The notes: generated by a model from the sequence alone, not told the origin. A DNA stretch of 15,368 nt from JBOFSR01 sp051651645 (GCA_051651645.1 JBOFSR010000085.1:1-15368), one strand, 5' to 3'. Counted from the first letter of the stretch, positions 6,299-15,229 are shown. Program-made: numbers and translations.

Positions 6299-7975
6299 TT
6301 AAATATTCCATGACTTAACAAATTTTTTAATACTTTCAAAAATATCATCGTTTAAATTTGCATAGTTTTCTAAAACTCCATTAACCCACTCAGAACCATG
6401 ACCGCCTACTTGTTTAACGAAATTTTCAATTTCACCAACAGGGACAATAAAAATACCGAGCTTTCTCAGATACTCATCAATATTATCAAAAGCATTTCTG
6501 CTGTCACCAGCTGGAATTATATTTGTGCCACCCTCTTTCAAAATATCCCATTTTGTTTTGGGCGTTACCTCTTTGATTAAATCTATAAGTTGTTTTTTTG
6601 ATATGTTATCGGGAAGCTCATCAAATTTTCTTTTTAAATCGGATATTGATATTTTATCTTTATTTGCAGTTAAGCTTCGAGAAAAAACCTTAAAGTCTTT
6701 TTCAATAGAACTCCAATCTCCATAACAAGATGTAACTAATTTTTTAATTATATTTTCGTCATTCAAAATATCAATATCAGGAATAACTTTAAAATCAATA
6801 CCGATTGATTTTAATGCTGTGGCAACCTTATATAGTCTGTGTTTTCCACCACAATGAATAAAAAAAGCTTCCGAATATTTATCTATATCATTTTTCATTG
6901 CTGAATCTATAAGGGAATACATTTTACAATCACTATCTGATTCGCATACTACCGTATTTTTATGAAACAAACTATTCATAATTTCTGAATGTTTAAGTAA
7001 CGGATCCTCCCAAATATTACATATACCTTCATTTTGCAATATAGAAAAAACATTATTATCTTCTTCCCGTGTTATTCTAATAATCTTTACACGGTCGGAA
7101 CAAACATCAATGAGGCCTCTAATAATTTCTTTACTATGAGTTGATAAAAAACATTGTTGTTCCTGGCTTAAAATCTCTCCAATCATTCTACCCATAATAT
7201 AGGCTTGAGGTGGATGTAAAAATGATTCAGGCTCATCAATAATAAAAGTACAATAAGTATCAATGATAAGGTATAAAAGTATACCTGTAAAACTACGAAT
7301 TCCATCACCTTGCTTATCAACCTGCTTGTATTTTGCTAAAGTTTCTGCTTGTTTGTTTATTATTTCTGAATATGAAGAGGTGCTATCGTCTGGCGATACT
7401 TTCAAGTCCTGCCCCATGCATAAAGGGATTGTTCTACCAAAACTGTTGTTAGGAATTAAATCCGTTCCAAATGCTTTTTTAAAATTTGCAGAAAGTTTTT
7501 GTGATATCTCTTGATTAAAAGCAGGATAGTGAATTGGATGAGTTTTTATTTCATTACGATTAATACACTCTGGAGCTGATGCAATGCTCAGCCTTGTATC
7601 AGTAGGAAGATGAGCTATAAAGTATTTTTGTAAACGATTTAAATACTGTTGCTTTTCATAATTGTTAAGTTCACTATTACTGATAGCAAAATTAAATCCC
7701 GAATAATGATCAAACTCTTCGTAGTCCGACTTCGTAATCATTGCTGTCTTAGAAAAATAGTTTTTAATATTTTCAATATTATTTTTAGTAATTGTTATAT
7801 CATCAATAATAATAGAATCTTGTTTATAATCACTTAAGTTATAAATATCATTTAAGGCTTGACTTTTTCCTGCATTATTCGGGCCTACAAAAACTATAAT
7901 GTCATTTTTAGCTATATCTAAATGCTCATTGTTATTAAACACAATTTTTGTGATGTGTGCGGTTGGTTTATTCAC
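6299..7975 (-). CDS. OLD-family ATPase with TOPRIM nuclease domain, inside the hsd operon
   Basis: The 558-residue protein (GTG numbering) joins an ABC-type ATPase to a TOPRIM domain. Walker A is GPNNAGKS (31-38), the signature-like region is GDGIRSFTG (about 223-231), Walker B is FIIDEPES (244-251) and the switch histidine is in STHSKE (278-283). The TOPRIM part shows CESDSD with acidic E345 and then D-I-D near 400-402, followed by VGEIENF, all typical of overcoming-lysogenization-defect (OLD) nucleases. OLD proteins are ATP-dependent nucleases used in phage defence. The GTG at 7975 is preferred over an upstream TTG (7999) because AGGAGG (7990-7985) sits nine bases before it. It overlaps the hsdS stop by 8 bases, so the genes are translationally coupled. 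Its position recalls the R-linked (rlo) genes inserted in hsd loci of Campylobacter. Role with the restriction enzyme is inferred. Confidence 0.87.
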   Translation of the reverse strand: MNKPTAHITKIVFNNNEHLDIAKNDIIVFVGPNNAGKSQALNDIYNLSDYKQDSIIIDDITITKNNIENIKNYFSKTAMITKSDYEEFDHYSGFNFAISNSELNNYEKQQYLNRLQKYFIAHLPTDTRLSIASAPECINRNEIKTHPIHYPAFNQEISQKLSANFKKAFGTDLIPNNSFGRTIPLCMGQDLKVSPDDSTSSYSEIINKQAETLAKYKQVDKQGDGIRSFTGILLYLIIDTYCTFIIDEPESFLHPPQAYIMGRMIGEILSQEQQCFLSTHSKEIIRGLIDVCSDRVKIIRITREEDNNVFSILQNEGICNIWEDPLLKHSEIMNSLFHKNTVVCESDSDCKMYSLIDSAMKNDIDKYSEAFFIHCGGKHRLYKVATALKSIGIDFKVIPDIDILNDENIIKKLVTSCYGDWSSIEKDFKVFSRSLTANKDKISISDLKRKFDELPDNISKKQLIDLIKEVTPKTKWDILKEGGTNIIPAGDSRNAFDNIDEYLRKLGIFIVPVGEIENFVKQVGGHGSEWVNGVLENYANLNDDIFESIKKFVKSWNI

Positions 7976-9224
7976 TCTTCTCGTCCTCCTCTTCGTCAAT
8001 ATTTTCTTCTATATCGGTTTCTTGTATTATTTCTTTTTCTATTTCACAATCTGGCACAATCACATCACGCACATCAATTTTTCCTGTAACAACTGAAGAT
8101 ATGAGCGAAGTTTTGTATTCAGATAATAATTCAATAGAATTTTTTATTTTTAATATCATTAAATCTATTTTTATAATATTCTTTTTAATCATATCAACAA
8201 TTATTTCTTGTGATTTTTCATCAGAAGAATAGTTAATAAGTTTATTTGCAACTTTTGTTGCAGTTATCAACGGTTGAGCATTTGCTTCATTCAAAGTATT
8301 CAAATTAGATGCAATAAGTAAAAATAATAAATATTCTTTATTTTTAATTTTTGGAGTAACGATAAGTGCATTATCTGTAGCCCAAGATTTTTTAATAACA
8401 TTAGTTATACATCCACAATTAGCACCAACTCGACCTATTACTATATTTTTTTCATCTATATTAAAATCAAAACTATATCCTAGCATTTTCCCACCACCAA
8501 AAACAGGATATAGAGCATCTTCGAGTAATTTTGAGTTAATCAATGCATCACCTGATGATAACGTAAGAAGATACTTAAATTTAATTTTTATTGTTTCTAC
8601 AGTATTGTCTAAGCCTTTGGTTACGGCTTTGTTGATAATGGCTTGTTTTTGCTCGTTTAAAAGTGCAATTTGCTTTTTCTTTGCGTTAATTAATTTGTTT
8701 ATTTTAGAAAGTTTCCAATCTAAAAAACGCACTATTTGATCTTGCTCTTCTCGTGGCGGAACGGGGAGAATACTTGTTTTCATCTCACTAAAGCGTGTTG
8801 TCCATAAGTCAGCAACAATACCTCTTCCTTTGCGATAATATTCTTCTACAAAATCATAACTTTTTAATAAATAATGCATAAATCTACTATTTTCAGTTTT
8901 TCTCGGTTTTAAAACAATATTTATTAAAGATACAGACCCCGTTAAAGGTGATAGACCACTCGAACCTTTTCTATCAGAACGGCTATTAATAACAAAATCA
9001 CCAACAAGCACTTGCTTTCTATTATCACCATCGTCAGACTTTGCGGCTGTTGAAAGTTGTGGTAAAATTCCATTTTTTGTAACAGAAAGAGGTTTATATT
9101 CTTGATCTGACACCTTTATTCTTCTTTCTAAGAATAATGAACCTAGTCGTTCAGCGTCCCAATGAGTAGGAATATTTTTTAACCACAACTGATTTGTCTT
9201 TTTATAACTATTATATGGTTTCAT
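7968..9224 (-). CDS. hsdS: Type I restriction-modification specificity subunit
   Basis: HsdS chooses the bipartite DNA target for both methylation and cleavage. The 418-residue protein starts MKPYNSYKKTNQLWLKNIPTHW, the familiar 'Y..Y..W....P.HW' opening, and has two target-recognition domains (about 1-165 and 210-360). These are separated by a central conserved helix (EEQDQIVRFLDWKLSKIN, then a lysine-rich coiled coil) and followed by a second, more diverged repeat near the C-terminus. The ATG at 9224 is preferred over upstream in-frame starts (9239, 9278): it lies one base after the DinD-like stop, has GGTGAG at the right distance, and gives the family's usual N-terminus. An unusual acidic tail (EENIDEEEDEKSE) ends the protein. 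Its GAG-rich codons supply the ribosome binding site for the OLD gene. No inverted repeats or second hsdS copy suggest shuffling. Confidence 0.92.
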   Translation of the reverse strand: MKPYNSYKKTNQLWLKNIPTHWDAERLGSLFLERRIKVSDQEYKPLSVTKNGILPQLSTAAKSDDGDNRKQVLVGDFVINSRSDRKGSSGLSPLTGSVSLINIVLKPRKTENSRFMHYLLKSYDFVEEYYRKGRGIVADLWTTRFSEMKTSILPVPPREEQDQIVRFLDWKLSKINKLINAKKKQIALLNEQKQAIINKAVTKGLDNTVETIKIKFKYLLTLSSGDALINSKLLEDALYPVFGGGKMLGYSFDFNIDEKNIVIGRVGANCGCITNVIKKSWATDNALIVTPKIKNKEYLLFLLIASNLNTLNEANAQPLITATKVANKLINYSSDEKSQEIIVDMIKKNIIKIDLMILKIKNSIELLSEYKTSLISSVVTGKIDVRDVIVPDCEIEKEIIQETDIEENIDEEEDEKSE

Positions 9225-9225
9225 A

Positions 9226-9570
9226 TCACTCACCGTCATTCTTACGTTGTATTGGTAATTTTCCAGATTTTTTTGCAAGTTGTTTTTCTGTAGTTTTTAC
9301 ACGGTGTTCTAGTATAAAGTCTTTTATTTCTCGCTTTGCACCACTGCCCAATGCTACCATTTTCGCGACCTCACGAAAATGGTCTAAATCACTAATTTCA
9401 CTTGTTTTATATGATTCTATTGATCGGTAAACTACTTTCTCAGAATTCTCCCAGCGTTCGTAACCAAACAGTGGCATTAAATCTCTTGCATACCAATATT
9501 CTACATTTTCTGTTATTTGTAAGACATGGTTGAATTTTTCTATTATATGCGGGATTTTATTTTTATTCAT
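9226..9570 (-). CDS. Shortened DinD/BRO-N-like protein between hsdM and hsdS
   Basis: The 114-residue protein contains YWYARDLMPLFGYERWEN (24-41) and DHFREVAKMVALGSGAKREI (82-101), closely matching the N-terminal BRO-N-type domain of DNA-damage-inducible protein D (DinD). Full-length DinD is about 270-280 residues. Here the match stops at IKDFILE (101-107), where relatives continue with a conserved SRYACYL stretch, and a short basic tail (TEKQLAKKSGKLPIQRK) follows. This looks like an internal deletion plus loss of the C-terminus. DinD relatives occur often in type I loci, and E. coli DinD inhibits RecA. Whether this remnant is functional is unknown. The ATG at 9570 has AGGGGG five bases upstream and starts one base after the hsdM stop. 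Keeping the frame intact and coupled to hsdS may be its main value. Confidence 0.7.
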   Translation of the reverse strand: MNKNKIPHIIEKFNHVLQITENVEYWYARDLMPLFGYERWENSEKVVYRSIESYKTSEISDLDHFREVAKMVALGSGAKREIKDFILEHRVKTTEKQLAKKSGKLPIQRKNDGE

Positions 9571-9571
9571 A

Positions 9572-11389
9572 TTATCCCCCTATAATTTCGTTTAACAAGC
9601 CGTCTGTTTCTTGTTCAAGTGCTTGTATATCAGCAATAATTTGCTCAACTGAACGTAGCTCTATAGGTTTGTAAAAATACTTGGTAAAACTTAGTTCATA
9701 GCCAATCTGCGTTTTTGTGTGGTCAACCCATGCGTGAGGTGCAAAGGGAATCACTTCGTTTTGTATAAAGGCATCAATTCCACCCGTATACGTAAAGGGA
9801 ATTTGCTCGGTGTCAGTTGCATCTTTGTCAACTTTGTAGCCTTTTTTGTCTTTGAGGGGCTCTCCATTTTTGTCGCACAGGGGTTGTAATACCGTAACTT
9901 TCCAATAGCCAAACTCATTGTTCGCAAAAACTTTACTCTGCTCATTTTCAGCCATCGTATGATACAGACAAAGAATTTGTTCTCGTATCTCTTGTGTGAA
10001 TTCGCAGTTTTTTTTACCAAGATTTTTGCGTAACGGGCTTTTAAGCGTTGTTGCATCAATTAGTTGAATCTTTCCTTTACGGCGTTCTTCTTTTTTGTTT
10101 GATAAAATCCAAATAAAGGTTGCAATTCCTGTGTTATAAAACATATTTTCTGGCAAGGCAATAATACATTCGATAAGGTCTTGCTCAATCATATAACGGC
10201 GTGCATTGCTTTCTCCCTGTCCTGCATCGCCTGTAAATAAAGATGATCCATTATGCACTTGAGCAATGCGAGAGCCTAAAGGCGTGTCTTTTTTCATCTT
10301 TGCAATATTATTCAAAAGAAACAACATTTGCCCATCACTAGTGCGGGGAATCATTGAAAAACTTTGGTTGTCTGCAAATGTAGTTACAAAACGTGTGTCA
10401 AATATGCCTTTTTTACCGCCCATTTTTTCGGCATCTACTTTCCACGACTTGCCATACGGAGGGTTAGAGAGCATAAAATCAAACTGATTTGCAGGAAATC
10501 CATCTTGCGATAAGGTAGATCCAAACATAATGTGCTCTGCTTCTTCGCCCTCTCCCTTAATAAGCATATCAGCCTTAGTAATTGCATACGTTTCTGGATT
10601 TATCTCTTGCCCAAAAAGATGAATTGAGACATTTTTATTACGTTCTTTTGCTAATTGTTGTAATCGATTTTGAGCAACAGTGAGCATTCCTCCTGTTCCG
10701 CTTGCACCATCATAGCACGAATAGGTACTGTCCATAATCTTATCTGCTACAGGAAGAAAAACACAGTCTGCCATAAGCTCTATAACATCACGAGGAGTAA
10801 AATGCTCTCCTGCCTCTTCGTTGTTTTCTTCATTAAAACGGCGAATAAGCTCTTCAAATATTATACCCATAGTGTGATTATCAAGAGCAGGCATTTTTAT
10901 AGTGCCAACATCATCAAGAATGGGATAGGGGCTAAGATTAATATCTCGTGAAACAAACCGCTCAATTACTGCTCCCAAAATATCAGCTTCAATCATAGTG
11001 TCAAGTTGATTACGAAATTTAAACTTGTCTAAAATCTCTTGAACATTACTTGAAAAACCATCTAAATAAGCAGTAAAATCGGCTTTTAATTTTTGTTGCT
11101 GAGCACGGGCGGTTAAATCCTTAAGCATAAATTGAGAGCTATTACAAAAGGACTGCCCTGCAGCTTTACATAAGGCTTCATTTTGATTAGAAATACCTGC
11201 ATTATCAAGCATTTGTTTTGTTTTTAAAACCTCGCCTTTAGTACCCTCAAGGACTGCATCAAGACGGCGAATAACCACCATAGGCAAAATTACATCACGA
11301 TATTTTCCACGCACATAAACATCTCGCAAACAGTCGTCTGCAATTCCCCATATAAAACTAACAATCGTGTTGTGAAGATGATTATCCAT
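9572..11389 (-). CDS. hsdM: Type I DNA N6-adenine methyltransferase subunit
   Basis: HsdM, with HsdS, transfers a methyl group from S-adenosylmethionine to adenine in the recognition site, protecting host DNA. With HsdR it forms the restriction complex. The 605-residue protein shows an N-terminal helical HsdM domain (about 5-150), EHFTPRDVIELM (195-206), the SAM-binding motif I DGASGTGG (227-234) and the catalytic NPPY (309-312), in the usual order for gamma-class enzymes. Length is slightly above the E. coli type IA enzymes and fits the family. ATG at 11389 is preferred over a TTG ten codons upstream because AAGGGA lies five bases before it and the protein then begins at MDNHLHNTIVSFIW. It is the first gene of the operon, behind the promoter at 11443-11471. 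Confidence 0.95.
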   Translation of the reverse strand: MDNHLHNTIVSFIWGIADDCLRDVYVRGKYRDVILPMVVIRRLDAVLEGTKGEVLKTKQMLDNAGISNQNEALCKAAGQSFCNSSQFMLKDLTARAQQQKLKADFTAYLDGFSSNVQEILDKFKFRNQLDTMIEADILGAVIERFVSRDINLSPYPILDDVGTIKMPALDNHTMGIIFEELIRRFNEENNEEAGEHFTPRDVIELMADCVFLPVADKIMDSTYSCYDGASGTGGMLTVAQNRLQQLAKERNKNVSIHLFGQEINPETYAITKADMLIKGEGEEAEHIMFGSTLSQDGFPANQFDFMLSNPPYGKSWKVDAEKMGGKKGIFDTRFVTTFADNQSFSMIPRTSDGQMLFLLNNIAKMKKDTPLGSRIAQVHNGSSLFTGDAGQGESNARRYMIEQDLIECIIALPENMFYNTGIATFIWILSNKKEERRKGKIQLIDATTLKSPLRKNLGKKNCEFTQEIREQILCLYHTMAENEQSKVFANNEFGYWKVTVLQPLCDKNGEPLKDKKGYKVDKDATDTEQIPFTYTGGIDAFIQNEVIPFAPHAWVDHTKTQIGYELSFTKYFYKPIELRSVEQIIADIQALEQETDGLLNEIIGG

Positions 11390-11442
11390 TTTTTCCCTTT
11401 TTACATCAAAACCTTTCAAAATACCCTATTACATAAGCTGTT

Positions 11443-11471
11443 AGTATAGCATATAACAAAGCACTTTTCAA
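11443..11471 (-). promoter_or_regulatory. Promoter of the hsd operon
   Basis: On the minus strand TTGAAA (11471-11466), a 17-base spacer and TATACT (11448-11443) form a strong sigma-70-like promoter. The start point would be near 11436, giving a leader of about 47 bases before the hsdM ATG. It drives all five genes down to hsdR; no clear internal promoter was seen. Confidence 0.78.
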
Positions 11472-11492
11472 TGCAACACAATACATTAATTC

Positions 11493-11522
11493 TTGACCGT
11501 TATCTAAGCTTACGCAAATACT
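11493..11522 (+). promoter_or_regulatory. Probable promoter of the SIR2 gene, divergent from hsd
   Basis: TTGACC (11493-11498), an 18-base spacer and AATACT (11517-11522) would start transcription near 11529, about 45 bases before the SIR2 ATG. A second possible -10, TATAAC (11533-11538), lacks a good -35. The -35 boxes of this and the hsd promoter are only 21 bases apart, so a single DNA-binding protein could affect both. Confidence 0.55.
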
Positions 11523-11573
11523 AAGATTTTTTTATAACAATGTGCTAAACTTGACAAAAGGAGATTGAAAAAT

Positions 11574-14500
11574 ATGGGGAAAGAGAAAAACAATAAGAAA
11601 TCAACAAAGCAACAAAATACTCCTGATGAAAAGATATCTGTTTTTGATGATTTTTTTGCAAAGTATTATGAAGAAGAATCTCCCGTTAAGAAAATTGAAC
11701 TGTGTATTACCTATATACAAGAAAAATTAAGTGCGGGTGCTATATCTCTAATGGTTGGTGCAGGCTTTAGTAAAAATGCTGACTCTGAATACCCTGACTG
11801 GGCAGAATTATTAATAGATGCCTACCTTGAAATGGATCAAAAAATAAAAAAAAAATTTGAAGCCAATGTTATATGCAAAGAGTGTTTAAAAGATATGATA
11901 AAAGATGAGGGGGAATCAGATGTAGCTTCAAGATATGAAAAGTTTAAAGGATATCGGGAGGCATTAGATCTGTATATCGAAAACCAATTTTCAACAAAAC
12001 TAACAAGAGCTCCTTCTTTAGAAATACACGAAGCCCTACTACACCTTAACTGGTGTGATGTAATCACTACAAATTGGGATGATTTATTGGAAAAAAGTAG
12101 TGCTAAACTAAAATATTTCTACCGTACTGTAAAACGAGCAAAAGATTTACGGGTTAGCAATAAGCGTCGCATTATAAAGCTACATGGATCTATACGTGAA
12201 GAAGCAGATATTAAAAATAGCAACTATCTATTCGATGATTCTTATTCTCATTTATATGTCATTACCACGAATGATTTTGATAGCTACAAAAATGAACATG
12301 AAGATTTTTCTAACTTTATGAAAGTTAAAATATTAGAAACTCCTTTTTGCTTAATGGGCTTTTCTGGACGTGATTTAAATTTTAGGTACTGGATAAAAGA
12401 ATTAAAAAGGACAATGTTAAAAGGTGGAAATACAGAAAACCCTAATCCTATTTTTCTTTTTGACATCAACCCAGATCCCATTCACGAGAATGATATTGAG
12501 TACGAAAAATCTTTGGATTTATTTTATTCTAATAATTATATTATCAGGATAAGAGTTCTTGACTTATATAACTCTATGAATTCATCTCAACCTATCAATT
12601 CAACTGTTTCTTCCTCTAACATTCAGCAGAATAGCAATGTTTTACCTAATCTGAGTCACAAAGACTTAAATAGTTTTATAGTTGATAAATTATCTGAAAA
12701 GATTTCAGAAACAAAGAATAGTACTAGTGAAGAAACAGTCTATCTAAATACCAATACAGAAGAAATAAAAGATAGTACCCTTGATGTAATTTATAATATA
12801 GCTGGTTCAAATAATGAGAGCCTTTCCATTGAAGATATTACACAATATAATGCGTTATATTTATTTTCAATTGCAAACTTAGAAACAAGCTTTCTTTTTG
12901 GATCTAAGGTAAAAAAACTAGGGCACCAATTAAATAGTCTAACAGAAAAATATTTTATATTTCTGTATAAGTGGTGTTTAAGTAATTTTTACTCATTGTC
13001 AAATGTATTTGAAACAAATATTATTGACAATATTATTAAAAAATATATAGATGAAAAGTTGTATGTAACAGATGCGTATATTTTTGCGGAGTTAATCCTC
13101 CAATATTATCGTGAGAATGACATGAAAGATAAATTCACTGCATTATGTAAAAATGAATTCAAGACGAAAAAGTTAAAAAATATTATAATCTATCAAAAAG
13201 CATTAAATCTAATTACCGATTTAAAATATGAGCAATTAAAAAAGATTATTGAAAACTGGACTCCAGAAAACGATGAGGCTCCTAATAGTTTGTTTATTCT
13301 AAGAAAAATTTCGTTAATTTTTGCTTTCGAAAACATGAGGTTTTATTCTGATAAGAAAGACTTTATTAATAGTTTGTTTCAAAAGGCTGTTACTTTTTGT
13401 ACAGAAAAACAACTACAATATTTTATTTTACTTTTTCATAAAAGCTACTCGTTTTGCGTTGACTTCACCGCACCCTTTGAAGATCAAGATAAAATAAATG
13501 CATTACAACTGGAAGGATTAAAGCCTATCAGTGAATTTATTAATCATTTTAATTTCAAACCAAAAATGGATCAATTAGTACCAAATCAACAAAAACGATA
13601 CTCTGGATCAACAATTTCCTTTGGAGAATCTAAAAACTCAGACTTTATAAATGTTTTACGATATTTTAATTTTTTTGAATTTATCGGGTTGCCTTTACTA
13701 ATAGTTACTTCAAAACAAGACTTGCAAAACATGATTCCTCGCGTAAAAATTTATGATTACTTGTTACATACGCTTTTTTTTCATAGTTTATCATATTTTG
13801 GAAATGATTCAGCAGAAGATACTTTGATCACAATTGTTCCTAATATTTTAAGATATTTTAATGATCAAAGAATCATTAATGATTATTTGATTAGTTTTTT
13901 TAAAATACTAAAATATAAAATCAATAATTTACAAAATGCAAAAGTATATGTGTACTTAGTAACTGAAATTGCCAAGTATGCAAAAAAAGAGGCGGCTCAA
14001 GAATTCTATCATTTTATATGTACAGAAATTATAAAACCTTCAGATGTTAATGAGCAAATAAAACAGGGAATAAGTAGGGGCAGTATGTGGGGGTTAAAAA
14101 CACCTTTTCTTTATATTATAAAACAACTGATAGACAAGGATTTATTTTCACAACTACTTATCTGGACTATGCAGGAACATATTGAGGATGAAAAAAAACT
14201 CAGTAAGTCAAACCCATATCAGAAATCAGAATTTTTTTCATATTATTTTGAATTGATGAAAAGAGAAGATATGAAAGATATAATTACTAATATATTTATG
14301 CAAGACAAAGGAAAAGAGCTTATACAGCTCGATATGAAATTAAAAGGAACCTTATCTTTGTATGGCTACCAATATGTTGGAAAAGAAATCAAGCTACAAG
14401 TACTAAAAAAATATATACAAATATTTTCGATAGACACAGATCCCTATTTTATTACAATCTTTAAATCTGAGGAAATAAAAGAAACTGTTTTACAAGCGAT

Positions 14501-15203
14501 AGAAAAAAAAGAAATATTATCTTCATCTTCTAGAGAGTATCCAATTGGAAATTTTATTCGTGCTCTACATCAAGTTGAGTTACTAAATACCAGCGATAAA
14601 AAAAGAATTGCGGAAATACTGCTCAAAAACCTGAAAAGGATAAATAATAATCTTGTATATTTCAACCATAGTTTTATTAGCAAGTTAGATATTCTTCAGT
14701 CTTTTTTTATTGCATTAGAAACTATTACTACGGATACTGAAAAAAAAATGATACCAGAGATAACAGATTCTTATGAAGTTATCAAGTCTGAACTTAAAAC
14801 AGAGCTTACAGATTTTTATACGTTTACATGGTTATACACAAACTCATTGCAGGACTTCAGAAGTAATTTTATACGAGCATTAACACTTTTTTCATACTTT
14901 AAAGAAGTAAACCAATATTTGCATATAATTAATATGGCTCTAACAAAAGTAATTATGCAAGATGATGCAAATTTTGAGGGTGTTATTGAACAATTTATCA
15001 GTGTATACTGTATCTATGAAGATGGCATTTTAATTAACGAGGCAACAAATAATATTCTTTTTCAAATGATGAAAAAATTTCATTTAGAAATTCCATTTTG
15101 CTATGATGATTTATTTATAAAAGAGCAAATGAAAAAACTTGCTGAACAAATGAAAAAAAATAAAATTGAAAATGAAATACTTGATTATTGGATTGCACAG
15201 TAA
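11574..15203 (+). CDS. Large SIR2-domain defence protein (DSR-like)
   Basis: The 1209-residue protein has an N-terminal SIR2 domain (about 42-330): nucleotide-binding MVGAGFSKNA (60-69), ITTNWDDLLE (164-173) with the NAD-binding Asn167, catalytic-type histidine in IKLHGS (His204), and CLMGFSGRDLNF (259-270). A polar, Ser/Asn-rich linker (about 335-425) leads to a helical C-terminus of nearly 800 residues with no named domain. This plan and size match the defence-associated sirtuins (DSR1/DSR2), which deplete NAD+ after sensing phage proteins and stop infection by abortive death. I cannot decide between DSR1, DSR2 or a separate subfamily by eye. The C-terminus probably senses the phage trigger. 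The ATG at 11574 is chosen over TTG 11565 because AGGAG (11559-11563) is ten bases away, against one base for the TTG. It is a single-gene unit. A run of ten A (11846-11855) lies early in the frame. Confidence 0.88.
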   Translation: MGKEKNNKKSTKQQNTPDEKISVFDDFFAKYYEEESPVKKIELCITYIQEKLSAGAISLMVGAGFSKNADSEYPDWAELLIDAYLEMDQKIKKKFEANVICKECLKDMIKDEGESDVASRYEKFKGYREALDLYIENQFSTKLTRAPSLEIHEALLHLNWCDVITTNWDDLLEKSSAKLKYFYRTVKRAKDLRVSNKRRIIKLHGSIREEADIKNSNYLFDDSYSHLYVITTNDFDSYKNEHEDFSNFMKVKILETPFCLMGFSGRDLNFRYWIKELKRTMLKGGNTENPNPIFLFDINPDPIHENDIEYEKSLDLFYSNNYIIRIRVLDLYNSMNSSQPINSTVSSSNIQQNSNVLPNLSHKDLNSFIVDKLSEKISETKNSTSEETVYLNTNTEEIKDSTLDVIYNIAGSNNESLSIEDITQYNALYLFSIANLETSFLFGSKVKKLGHQLNSLTEKYFIFLYKWCLSNFYSLSNVFETNIIDNIIKKYIDEKLYVTDAYIFAELILQYYRENDMKDKFTALCKNEFKTKKLKNIIIYQKALNLITDLKYEQLKKIIENWTPENDEAPNSLFILRKISLIFAFENMRFYSDKKDFINSLFQKAVTFCTEKQLQYFILLFHKSYSFCVDFTAPFEDQDKINALQLEGLKPISEFINHFNFKPKMDQLVPNQQKRYSGSTISFGESKNSDFINVLRYFNFFEFIGLPLLIVTSKQDLQNMIPRVKIYDYLLHTLFFHSLSYFGNDSAEDTLITIVPNILRYFNDQRIINDYLISFFKILKYKINNLQNAKVYVYLVTEIAKYAKKEAAQEFYHFICTEIIKPSDVNEQIKQGISRGSMWGLKTPFLYIIKQLIDKDLFSQLLIWTMQEHIEDEKKLSKSNPYQKSEFFSYYFELMKREDMKDIITNIFMQDKGKELIQLDMKLKGTLSLYGYQYVGKEIKLQVLKKYIQIFSIDTDPYFITIFKSEEIKETVLQAIEKKEILSSSSREYPIGNFIRALHQVELLNTSDKKRIAEILLKNLKRINNNLVYFNHSFISKLDILQSFFIALETITTDTEKKMIPEITDSYEVIKSELKTELTDFYTFTWLYTNSLQDFRSNFIRALTLFSYFKEVNQYLHIINMALTKVIMQDDANFEGVIEQFISVYCIYEDGILINEATNNILFQMMKKFHLEIPFCYDDLFIKEQMKKLAEQMKKNKIENEILDYWIAQ

Positions 15204-15229
15204 AACACTTTTTGTTCAATCAAAATAAA

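Noticed and set aside
7899..8232. Plus-strand frames over the hsdS/OLD junction
   Set aside because: Ser/Ile/Phe-rich translations are the complement of Glu/Asp/Lys-rich codons of the real minus-strand genes.
7968..9224. Phase-variable or invertible hsdS
   Set aside because: No second hsdS copy, recombinase or long inverted repeats are present, and the two recognition domains look intact.
9239..9278. Longer hsdS starts at 9278 or 9239
   Set aside because: They overlap the DinD-like gene by up to 53 bases and lack good ribosome binding sites, while the start at 9224 gives the typical HsdS N-terminus.
11574..15203. SIR2 protein as the ThsA partner of the ThsB-like TIR gene
   Set aside because: It is over 9 kb away, in a separate transcription unit, and more than twice the size of ThsA, with a long helical C-terminus instead of a SLOG domain.
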